DNA of 64,000 bases, from contig MESE01000104.1 in assembly GCA_001770855.1 (NCBI GenBank), positions 1-64,000 of the forward strand. The letters are read 5' to 3'. Source of the DNA: Burkholderiales bacterium RIFCSPLOWO2_02_FULL_57_36 (lineage in GTDB: Bacteria; Pseudomonadota; Gammaproteobacteria; Burkholderiales; Burkholderiaceae_D). A program made the translations under genes and the position numbers. Under the pieces are notes generated by a model that made no database searches, was not told the DNA's origin, and saw nothing but the letters and a program-made list of their open reading frames with translations. Shown here piece by piece: positions 18,148-25,340 of the stretch (position 1 is its first letter; every line of letters begins with the position of its first letter).

Positions 18148-19472
18148 TTTGAACGCCCTATGCTTATCCAGAAAAACACAGCGCTAAAGGCAGCCATAAA
18201 AGACGATCCGGCAGCTATTCCGTTGATGCCGAGATGCGGTATCAGTATCGTGTTGGCGATGGATTTGACAACGATCCCGATAACACCGGACCAGAAGATC
18301 AATGTGTAGCGGCGCTGGCTCAATGCATAGCTGACCAACACCATGGAAGCAAAATAAAACGGCAGCTGCGCCAATCCGTAACGGAGCACTTCCGCCACAA
18401 TTTTAGTATCCGTGGCCGCAAATGCGCCACGTTCAAACAATAGTTTTACTATCCAGGGTGCAAGCCAATAGCCAATCACCATCGCTCCCATGCCAAGCAT
18501 GAACATCAGCCGCACCCAGTAAGTGGCAACGTCATGCATACGCGCCGCGCCATCCAGTTTGGCCTGTGAGAAAACCGGCAGTGTGGCCCGGGACACGGCG
18601 ATGGCGCCCAGACCAAGGATCAATGACAAAATGCGATTCGCATAACCGAGCGTGGCAATGGCGCCGGTTCCCAGACCGACCGCGAAAAACTGGTCGATGA
18701 TCACCGTCAAGCTCATCAGCGCCTGGCCGGCAAGCATGATTCCAAAGCCTTGCCAAAACCAATGCCACTGCGGAGATGTATAGGTAAAACTGGGCGCTTC
18801 AATCTCCTTGCGCCTCGCCATCGGTATGAGCAGCGTCATCAGGTGAAATACACCACCCACCGCCGTTCCCCAAACAAGCGGTTCGATGCCGCCGCCGGCA
18901 AAAACGAGGACTGCTGCGGCGATGAACAAGGCCGGTACGCTGTCGAGCAAGGTATTGACATGCCGGCGCGCCGAAAGCATCCAGGCGGACTGAAGGGCGA
19001 CCAGCAATCCCAGCGGCAACAGAAGGATCAGCGCCGGAAGCGCACGTGCTGCCAACTGCGCCGTCTCTGCGGGCAAACCGCTCCAGTCATAGTGCAGCAT
19101 CGTGCCGATGCCAATCCATGCAAGCGCTGCCAATCCAAATCCCAGCGCAAGCGCAAGCCCGAAAAGCTCCGCACGAAAACGCGGAAGTTCTTTCGCGTCA
19201 AGCTGGCGTAATCGTCCTGCCAGCGGAACGAGAACGGCGGTCAGCACGCTCGCCCACACGCCGACCGGCCAGGCAATCAGATTGAAGACGAACTGGTAAG
19301 CATCCACTTCTGCGCTGAGGCCATAACGGTACGCCACGGCCATTTCCTTGGCGGCACCCATCAGCTTGCCCAGAAAAACAAACAAGGCAACCGCTGCCAT
19401 GCCCTTGAAGATGGCAAAGTGGTGCGGATCCGCCGCCCGGACGCGCGTGCCCAGTGCAATCAGAAAATTCAC
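18135..19472 (-). CDS. MurJ/Wzx-like lipid-linked oligosaccharide flippase
   Basis: A 445-residue protein with about twelve transmembrane segments of the MviN/MurJ (MOP) superfamily: FVFLGKLMGAAKEMAVAYRY matches the MurJ N-terminal 'G..re...a..fG.s...Daf' segment, and IIDQFFAVGLGTGAIATLGY the conserved central helix. Because it lies inside an EPS locus with Wzy-like and Wzc-like proteins, its role is probably export of the undecaprenyl-linked repeat unit rather than lipid II. About 96 bases separate it from the epimerase gene upstream. Confidence 0.85.
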   Translation of the reverse strand: MNFLIALGTRVRAADPHHFAIFKGMAAVALFVFLGKLMGAAKEMAVAYRYGLSAEVDAYQFVFNLIAWPVGVWASVLTAVLVPLAGRLRQLDAKELPRFRAELFGLALALGFGLAALAWIGIGTMLHYDWSGLPAETAQLAARALPALILLLPLGLLVALQSAWMLSARRHVNTLLDSVPALFIAAAVLVFAGGGIEPLVWGTAVGGVFHLMTLLIPMARRKEIEAPSFTYTSPQWHWFWQGFGIMLAGQALMSLTVIIDQFFAVGLGTGAIATLGYANRILSLILGLGAIAVSRATLPVFSQAKLDGAARMHDVATYWVRLMFMLGMGAMVIGYWLAPWIVKLLFERGAFAATDTKIVAEVLRYGLAQLPFYFASMVLVSYALSQRRYTLIFWSGVIGIVVKSIANTILIPHLGINGIAAGSSFMAAFSAVFFWISIGRSKCVH

Positions 19473-19568
19473 TGCAGCCTTTCAAACACCATCCGCTGCA
19501 CAGCCAGGAATGTTCTCGTCATAGGACTCCACCAATGAAGATTCGAGAATTACAGCAAGTCGCATCGG

Positions 19569-20657
19569 TCAGTTTTCGGCCGCAACAGGACTGGCATGCT
19601 GCCGGGGAACGCTATTTGTGCTGACCTTGGTTTTCCTGGTTTGTTCCACGTACCAGGGCATGGCGGCTTCAAGTCCGGCATAGATACGGTACTCGGGAAC
19701 ATAGCCGAGCTGCCGCGTCGCCTTGCGTATGTCGGCCTGCGAATGCATTACGTCGCCCTTGCGGAACTCGGCATGGGCCGGCTCCCGCGTGACCTCGATG
19801 CCGTTCGCATGCAGGATGCGGGTCAGATAGCTGAACAGTTGATTCAATGTCGTAACGTCGCTGACTGCCACGTTATAGACTTGGTCCTTCCGGTCTTCGC
19901 GCGCCATTGCGGCCAGCAGATTGGCCTGTATTGCATTCGCTACAAAACAGAAATCCCGACTCGTCCTGCCATCGCCGTTGATCGTGACTTGCTTATCGTT
20001 AATCATCGCCGCAATCCATTTCGGAATCACTGCGGCATAAGCCCCGTTTGGATCCTGCCGTTTGCCGAAGACATTGAAGTAACGCAAGCCGATCGTCTTA
20101 AAACCATAACAGCGTGCAAACACTTCTGCGTACAGTTCATTGACATATTTTGTAAGCGCATACGGCGACAATGGTTTGCCGATGCGGTCCTCCACCTTGG
20201 GCAAGGCCGGGTGGTCGCCATATGTGGAGCTGGATGCCGCGTAGACGAAGGACTTGACTCCTGCATTCCTTGATGCAACCAGCATATTCAGGAAGCCATT
20301 GATATTGGTGTCATTCGTGGCAACCGGATCTTCGAGCGATCTTGGAACGGAACCCAATGCCGCTTGATGCAGAATATGGTCGATGCCACCATTGACTGCT
20401 TGCTTGCACGTGCTGCTATCGCGAATATCGCCTTGAATAAAATTGAAGCGCGCCCACTGCATCGCGCTTACCTGTTCACGCACTTCATCCAGATTATGTT
20501 GATAACCGGTCGCAAAGTTATCCAGTCCGACGACGGTCTGGTCCAGCTTCAACAGAGCTTCAAGTAAATTGGACCCGATGAAGCCGGCGCATCCGGTAAC
20601 AAGCCACTTCCTGGGGTGCTTGCGTAGCTCGCATTGAATTTTTTCGAAATGGTTCAC
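19569..20657 (-). CDS. wbpP: UDP-N-acetylglucosamine 4-epimerase, WbpP-type SDR
   Basis: A 362-residue extended short-chain dehydrogenase. NAD-binding GCAGFIG (residues 22-28), the SSSTYGDHP loop, and catalytic YALTK are visible, with [20 protein letters not shown] and [16 protein letters not shown] matching WbpP. WbpP interconverts UDP-GlcNAc/UDP-GalNAc and UDP-GlcNAcA/UDP-GalNAcA, and its usual partner is the WbpO/TviB dehydrogenase, which is the gene 44 bases upstream. Together they would supply UDP-GalNAcA. Symbol by homology; the exact substrate preference is not shown. Confidence 0.85.
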   Translation of the reverse strand: MNHFEKIQCELRKHPRKWLVTGCAGFIGSNLLEALLKLDQTVVGLDNFATGYQHNLDEVREQVSAMQWARFNFIQGDIRDSSTCKQAVNGGIDHILHQAALGSVPRSLEDPVATNDTNINGFLNMLVASRNAGVKSFVYAASSSTYGDHPALPKVEDRIGKPLSPYALTKYVNELYAEVFARCYGFKTIGLRYFNVFGKRQDPNGAYAAVIPKWIAAMINDKQVTINGDGRTSRDFCFVANAIQANLLAAMAREDRKDQVYNVAVSDVTTLNQLFSYLTRILHANGIEVTREPAHAEFRKGDVMHSQADIRKATRQLGYVPEYRIYAGLEAAMPWYVEQTRKTKVSTNSVPRQHASPVAAEN

Positions 20658-20700
20658 GACTCGACTCCTTTCCTGTTCGCTGTCGCTGAAGATATTGTCG

Positions 20701-21978
20701 TTACAGGCGCATGTCGGTGTCGATTTTTGGAAGCACGTATTTCAGGTCAAACAGGACATGCTCCTTTTTCCCGAAGCGGCGCAAGCCCGCAGCACCCATC
20801 TCCTTGAACTCGCGATGTGCAACCGCCAGCAGAATGGCATCGTATTGATCGAACTTGGGCATCGAGATCGGTGTGATACCGTATTCATGCGCAGCGGCTT
20901 CGGCGTTCACCCATGGGTCGTACACGTCGACATTGATGTTGTATCTTTTGAGTGCGTTAATGCTGTCGATCACTTTGGTATTGCGCAGGTCCGGGCAGTT
21001 TTCCTTGAAGGCCAGTCCCATCACGAGCACATTGGCATTCTCGACCTGGATCCGGCGCCTGAGCATTTTCTTGATCAACTGGCCGACGACATAGCCGCCC
21101 ATATTGTCGTTAATGCGTCGGCCTGCCAGGATCACTTGCGGGTGATAGCCGAGCTCTTCGGCTTTGTAGGTCAGGTAGTACGGATCCACGCCGATACAGT
21201 GGCCGCCCACCAAGCCGGGAACGAACGGCAGGAAGTTCCATTTTGTGCCCGCGGCCTTCAACACATCTTCAGTATCGATCCCCATTTTCTGGAAGATGAT
21301 GGCTAGTTCGTTCATGAGCGCAACGTTCAAGTCCCGCTGTGTGTTCTCGATCACCTTGGCCGCCTCTGCGACCTTGATCGAAGACGCCCTGTGCGTGCCG
21401 GCCGCGATGATGCTGCCGTAGAGCGCATCGACAAAATCAGCCGTCTCCGGCGTGGAACCCGAGGTCACCTTGATGATGTCGGTCAATCGATGCTGCTTGT
21501 CTCCCGGGTTGATTCGCTCAGGACTGTAGCCGACGAAAAAATCCGCATTGCATTTAAGACCAGATACCTGTTCGATCACCGGCACGCAATACTCTTCAGT
21601 GGCGCCCGGATAGACGGTGGATTCATACACCACGACGTCGCCCTGCTTGATCACCTTTCCCAATGTTTCCGAAGCGCTTTTCAACGGCGTCAGATCGGGA
21701 CGGTGGTGCTGATCTACCGGTGTCGGCACCGTGACGATATAAACGCTCGCCTGGCGCAAGTCATTGATATCCGTCGAATAACTGAGGCGCAACGCTGCCG
21801 CCAGTTCTTGCGTATCGGCTTCCAGCGTCGTGTCGATCCCCTCCCGCAGTTCGGCCACGCGGCGCCGGTTGATATCGAATCCAAGCGTCGGGTATTTCTT
21901 GCCGAACTCTACCGCCAACGGCAAGCCAACATACCCAAGTCCGATGATCGCGATGCTGGTATTTCTCGAAATCTTCAT
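20701..21978 (-). CDS. tviB: UDP-N-acetyl-hexosamine 6-dehydrogenase, WbpO/TviB type
   Basis: A 425-residue nucleotide-sugar dehydrogenase. Rossmann [10 protein letters not shown] (residues 13-22) binds [23 protein letters not shown] contains the catalytic Cys of the 'GPG.GGHCI.vDP' motif; a UDP-binding C-terminal domain follows. The [22 protein letters not shown] form is characteristic of the TviB/WbpO group, which makes UDP-GlcNAcA/GalNAcA. A GAGGAAC ribosome site precedes the ATG. It is the first gene after the ops element and candidate promoter, so it likely heads the long EPS transcript. Confidence 0.88.
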   Translation of the reverse strand: MKISRNTSIAIIGLGYVGLPLAVEFGKKYPTLGFDINRRRVAELREGIDTTLEADTQELAAALRLSYSTDINDLRQASVYIVTVPTPVDQHHRPDLTPLKSASETLGKVIKQGDVVVYESTVYPGATEEYCVPVIEQVSGLKCNADFFVGYSPERINPGDKQHRLTDIIKVTSGSTPETADFVDALYGSIIAAGTHRASSIKVAEAAKVIENTQRDLNVALMNELAIIFQKMGIDTEDVLKAAGTKWNFLPFVPGLVGGHCIGVDPYYLTYKAEELGYHPQVILAGRRINDNMGGYVVGQLIKKMLRRRIQVENANVLVMGLAFKENCPDLRNTKVIDSINALKRYNINVDVYDPWVNAEAAAHEYGITPISMPKFDQYDAILLAVAHREFKEMGAAGLRRFGKKEHVLFDLKYVLPKIDTDMRL

Positions 21979-22067
21979 AAAGTTCCTCAGAAGGCGGAGG
22001 CCAATGTCGTTTCAAAAGTGATTGTCGCGCAAGCGATTCAAGCTCGGAAATGTCGTTTTCGTTCAGA

Positions 22068-22079
22068 CACGCTACCGCC
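22068..22079 (-). promoter_or_regulatory. Perfect ops (RfaH recruitment) element in a JUMPStart-like leader
   Basis: On the minus strand the sequence is GGCGGTAGCGTG, identical to the enterobacterial ops element that pauses RNA polymerase and recruits RfaH. The nine bases before it on that strand also follow the JUMPStart pattern (TAATCCAAG against TAAGCCAGG). It lies about 90 bases before the dehydrogenase start and 395 bases after the end of the RfaH-like gene. Confidence 0.8.
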
Positions 22080-22120
22080 CTTGGATTACCGGCAAGCTCC
22101 CAAAAACCGTGATTTAGAAA

Positions 22121-22149
22121 TGTATACAACCGTGTAAATAGCGGTGCAA
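22121..22149 (-). promoter_or_regulatory. Candidate sigma-70-type promoter of the ops-led EPS unit
   Basis: On the minus strand TTGCAC and TATACA are separated by 17 bases. The likely start point would place the ops element about 35-45 bases into the transcript, which is where functional ops sites occur. Match to consensus is moderate, so this is a candidate only. Confidence 0.4.
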
Positions 22150-22200
22150 ATAAACGCGGCTGAATCCCTTGCGCCTGCCGGCATCCAAGCACCCTTATAT

Positions 22201-22236
22201 TGAGCGTTCCATAATGGATGACAGTCAGAACGCTCA
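22201..22236. repeat. Nine-base inverted repeat upstream of the ops leader
   Basis: TGAGCGTTC (22201-22209) and GAACGCTCA (22228-22236) are perfect inverted arms separated by 18 bases, bordering repeat copy B. Without a U-run it is not an evident terminator; it could be an operator-like dyad or the end of the repeat element. Confidence 0.4.
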
Positions 22237-22241
22237 ATCCA

Positions 22242-22426
22242 TCGCTTGCAGTGCGCATGTTCGCTTGCAAACGAACATCGTTACGCAGGCGTGGCAAAGG
22301 AGTATTTCCTTGCAAGGCAATACCGTTGCGCAGGCGCGCGGCCGTGCCTCGCGAAACCCCTGCTCCACCATGCGCCACGAAACTCCTGTCCCACCCCCGG
22401 CCCTCTCCCCAAGGGAGAGGGAGAGA
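22242..22426 (-). repeat. Dispersed palindromic repeat, copy B (extended)
   Basis: Read on the minus strand it has the same order of modules as copy A: CTCCC..GGGGAGAGGGCCGGGGGTG, AGCAGGGGTTTCGCGAGGCA, GCCTGCGCAACGG, an inverted repeat, then a second unit CGCCTGCGTAACG with TTCGTTTGCAAGCGAA, and finally GCGCACTGCAAGCGA. The internal unit is duplicated relative to copy A. It fills most of the 21979-22473 gap between the antiterminator gene and the ops leader. Confidence 0.8.
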
Positions 22427-22473
22427 ACAGCCGCGATTCGCTGTCGCGAATTACGGAAAGATCAATAGCCCAT

Positions 22474-22983
22474 TCATGCGGCCTTGCGCAGCACCTCCAT
22501 CGAAAACAACAGCTTCTGTGGCTGACTCATCAATTCGATCAAAATAAGTGCTCTGGCATCGCCATCAGGTGCCTGATAAATCCCCTCGAAACCGGCAAAC
22601 GGGCCGGAGGCGATCGAAACGCATTCCCCTGGCGTGAACAAGGTTTGATAAATAGCCGATGGTGTGTTTTGCAACGCTTCAATCCAGCAGTCCTCCAACG
22701 TAGCGTATCGGCCGCCAAAGGCCAGAAGGCTACTGACGCCGCGCGTACTGCGGATGGAAGCCCAGTTGCCAGCGGCCGGGTTCAGACGGATAAAGAGATA
22801 CCGTGAAAACAGCGGCTCGTCGCACATCGCAAGCTTGCGGCCGCGAATTTTTTCGACTTGCAAGGTCGGCAGAAAACATGTGTAGTGCTGATTTCGCAGT
22901 TGCTCCAATGCGCGGAATTCCTGTTTTGGCTTCGTATGCACAACATGCCAGGATGCTTGATCGGCAGAAGATGAATTACTCAT
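22474..22983 (-). CDS. rfaH: RfaH-like specialised transcription antiterminator (NusG paralogue)
   Basis: A 169-residue protein of the NusG/RfaH family. The NGN domain spans about residues 10-110 (WHVVHTKPKQEFRALEQL, then PLFSRYLFIRL and the RfaH-like STRGVSSLLAFGG). The C-terminal KOW region begins GECVSIASGPFAGFEGIYQA. The 'RYLF..l.P..g.w.sIrsTrGVs' segment is closer to RfaH than to general NusG. Such paralogues load at ops sites and suppress Rho termination in long polysaccharide operons; a perfect ops lies 395 bases downstream. Its start overlaps the upstream transferase stop by four bases. Confidence 0.88.
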   Translation of the reverse strand: MSNSSSADQASWHVVHTKPKQEFRALEQLRNQHYTCFLPTLQVEKIRGRKLAMCDEPLFSRYLFIRLNPAAGNWASIRSTRGVSSLLAFGGRYATLEDCWIEALQNTPSAIYQTLFTPGECVSIASGPFAGFEGIYQAPDGDARALILIELMSQPQKLLFSMEVLRKAA

Positions 22984-24194
22984 GTCGCTTTAATCCTCGG
23001 CTCCGACCGCCATCCAAAAACCACCGCCAGATTCAGGCACCGGCACCAGTGCCCGCGAATCAGCCGCGTATATAAAGTCATATACGCGAATGCCTGAACC
23101 AACACCAAGGCCACGGCAGCAGAAATCGTATTGCCAACCAAGACCGCCAGAAGGGTCGCCGTCGCGATCCACGTCGAGACGAACCAGGCAACTGCTGCAT
23201 TGCGCACCCATGGGTATTCCTTGGGGCATGGAATCTTCTGGCACGCAAACCGACGATAAAAAAGCGAATGAAGATGAAGGCGATCCGGGTCGCCCACAGA
23301 AGTCTTGCGGACTATTTTTCTGCGATACATGCTGAATACCACTTCGATCACAGGGTAGGCACAGATCGCCAGAATTTGCCACGTGTTGATTTGCGGATTT
23401 CTCACAATCGTCAGTACGGCTACTTCAGCAACCCAGAAGCCAAGCAAATAGGCGCCGCCATCCCCCATGAACAAGCGTCCTGTAGGATAGTTCAGCATTA
23501 GAAAGCCAAGGGTTGCGCCGATTCCCACGAGGGCGAGCTGCATGACAAACGCATCCCCGGCCTGCCACGACAAGAATCCCATACCCGCCAGGACCACGAC
23601 CACGGCACCGCCGGCCACGCCATGAAAACCGTCGACGATATTGATTGAGTTGGTTACTCCCGCCACAGCAAATACAGTAATTGCCAACGAGACCGGTATC
23701 AAATGCAGCGCATGATCAAGCCCCCAGACATCAAGGCGAGGCAAATGCGCCCCCAAAAGCCAAGCCGCCAAAATGGCACTGGCAAATGTCGCAAGAAGCC
23801 GCATTTTTACGGAACCGTTTTTCGTCAGATCTTCGAATAAGCCCGCAAGCAAGGCTGGAGTGGCGGCCAGCAGCAGCTTGAACATGCCGATTCCATTCAC
23901 CTCATGCAAGCCCAATGAGTGTCCAGACAAGCCAAACGCCGGAACCACAAAAATGCCAGCCAACAAGGCAATGCCGCCGGTTCGCGGGACCGGATTATGA
24001 TGCACTTTCTGAATACCATTGACGTCCTTGTCGAACGAGAAGCTTCCATGCCAGCGCTCTGTAACGATAATGAAGATGCTTACCAACATGCTGGCCATCA
24101 GCGCCAGCAGAAGCATGTCAAGCACCCCGGAAACCGGTGCCGCAACAATTGAATTTTCAAACGTGTAAAAAATCCGACCTTCAAATATCGTCAT
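22980..24194 (-). CDS. Undecaprenyl-phosphate N-acetylhexosamine-1-phosphate transferase, WecA/MraY family
   Basis: About 404 residues and eleven transmembrane segments of the polyprenyl-phosphate phosphosugar transferase family. Conserved features are VPRTGGIALL, the Asp pair region AGLFEDLTKNG, NSINIVDGFHGVAGG, the metal-binding RLFMGDGGAYLLGF and a cytoplasmic His motif DRLHLHSLFYRR. It starts repeat-unit synthesis by placing a HexNAc-1-P on undecaprenyl phosphate at the inner membrane. Start 24194 is chosen over ATGs four and eight codons upstream because GGAG lies six bases before it. The gene is translationally coupled to rfaH (ATGA overlap). Confidence 0.88.
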   Translation of the reverse strand: MTIFEGRIFYTFENSIVAAPVSGVLDMLLLALMASMLVSIFIIVTERWHGSFSFDKDVNGIQKVHHNPVPRTGGIALLAGIFVVPAFGLSGHSLGLHEVNGIGMFKLLLAATPALLAGLFEDLTKNGSVKMRLLATFASAILAAWLLGAHLPRLDVWGLDHALHLIPVSLAITVFAVAGVTNSINIVDGFHGVAGGAVVVVLAGMGFLSWQAGDAFVMQLALVGIGATLGFLMLNYPTGRLFMGDGGAYLLGFWVAEVAVLTIVRNPQINTWQILAICAYPVIEVVFSMYRRKIVRKTSVGDPDRLHLHSLFYRRFACQKIPCPKEYPWVRNAAVAWFVSTWIATATLLAVLVGNTISAAVALVLVQAFAYMTLYTRLIRGHWCRCLNLAVVFGWRSEPRIKAT

Positions 24195-24376
24195 TACCAA
24201 CTCCATTTCGACATGCAAGTAATTCGAGCTGCCGCTACGTAAAACTGTAAAACACGAGAGCTTCAGGTCATCGGCTTCTCATCGTCTGATGAAGCGTAAA
24301 TCGCTTAAACCATCGGCATGAGAAGGATGTGTAAAACAGCTCTTCCACTTTAGCGAATCGCGCGCAAATAAAAAAA

Positions 24377-24395
24377 TATGAAATTTCGATGATTC
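24377..24395 (-). promoter_or_regulatory. Shared upstream motif, copy 1 (before the initiating transferase)
   Basis: On the minus strand it reads GAATCATCGAAATTTCATA, 183 bases before the transferase start. An almost identical copy with one inserted base lies 301 bases before the kinase gene. Being upstream of both EPS transcription units suggests a common promoter or regulator-binding site. Confidence 0.45.
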
Positions 24396-24671
24396 GACTT
24401 CGAATTCACTGTCTCCCATTTGTTTTCATGATCAGTTGCCATGAGCGAAAACCTTTCCTACGGATGGCTGGTTAATACAGCTCGTTATACGCATAGGGAG
24501 ATACGCGACTTAATCGCCCAGGACTAGGTTGGTATGTGGGCAGCCTCTGCTGAATGCAATCCAAGGTGCCGCACCTCAAAGCAGTGTCTTGAGCCCCCAT
24601 CCCTTCTGCATTATTGGATGGGAACTCTTGTATTCGGTTTGAGAGTGCCGGCTGCAACGGCACAAGCATAT

Positions 24672-24956
24672 GAACCTAGAAACGGCAGTTGAGTTGACCG
24701 CTTGTCTTCTTCGGTAAGTTCATGAATGGATTGAAATTCTTTATGGTTAATCTGTTGACCGTTCGGGTGACAGCGCTACCGGCACGATTGCACATTTTTC
24801 CGACCCTCTGGCGGTGAAGCGGGGAATTCAGGCGACCTGTCGCCTGCCCGCGCAACGGTGTTCCCTTGCAAGGGAACACCGTTGCGCAGGCGCGCGGCCG
24901 TGCCTCGCGAAACCCCTGCTTCACCTCGTACCGGTCCAACTACCGTTTCTAGGTTG
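24672..24956. mobile_element. 285-base MITE-like element with terminal inverted repeats
   Basis: The ends are imperfect inverted repeats: AACCTAGAAACGGCAGTTG at the left (24673-24691) and CAACTACCGTTTCTAGGTT at the right (24937-24955), 18 of 19 positions complementary. No transposase is encoded. The right part contains the repeat modules also found in copies A and B (AAGCAGGGGTTTCGCGAGGC on the minus strand) and a 38-base perfect palindrome. Size, TIRs and lack of coding capacity fit a miniature inverted-repeat element or composite of one with the dispersed repeat. Confidence 0.55.
24850..24887. repeat. 38-base perfect palindrome
   Basis: Each arm is GCGCAACGGTGTTCCCTTG and its exact complement, giving 19-base arms with no loop. 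The first eight bases are the GCGCAACGG module of the dispersed repeat family. Flanking bases extend partial symmetry (CGCCTGC to the left, GCAGGCG to the right). Confidence 0.9.
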
Positions 24957-25340
24957 AAGAGTTTTTAAACACAAGGAACGCAAGCGAAAAATATTTCGGC
25001 CACTGGTCGGCGCAAAAATTTTCTCTCATTGGGTCGACGCTTATCGGCGCAATAAGTCGCCGCTCCGGTTCCATTCAATCCGGCAAAAAAATTGACGTAG
25101 AAGTGCCGCTGCGAGAGATCTACCGAAAAGGAATTATTCGATAACCCGCATTCCGCGGCTCTTTGTGTAACGAGGAACGGGAGAGAAGCGAGGCGTTTTT
25201 TGGTTCGCGCAAGCGGATGACAGCCGACATTCAGACTGGTGAAATCCGTTTATCAAAGCGGAAGATAATTTGATTCTGGATTTGGCTCTGGCCGGATCGC
25301 ATTGATGCGGCGTCATGTCTTCCTGGCCAGAATGGCTCCG

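Larger units (their letters stand above)
24219..25340. other. 1.1 kb non-coding gap between kinase and initiating-transferase genes
   Basis: No convincing gene is present. It contains a motif shared with the upstream region of the kinase gene (24377-24395), a 285-base element with terminal inverted repeats (24672-24956) and a long perfect palindrome inside it. A promoter for the transferase-rfaH unit is expected in 24200-24600, but no clear consensus is visible. The 24957-25340 part is AT-rich with no recognised signal. Confidence 0.6.

Noticed and set aside
21761-22378. 205-codon minus-strand frame through the ops leader into the dehydrogenase gene
   Set aside because: The part before the dehydrogenase start overlaps the repeat, promoter and ops element, and the rest is out of frame inside a conserved gene; no homology is recognisable.
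24274-24296. Imperfect hairpin in the leader of the initiating-transferase gene, considered as a riboswitch or attenuator
   Set aside because: The stem is bulged and short, and no riboswitch consensus was recognised in the leader.
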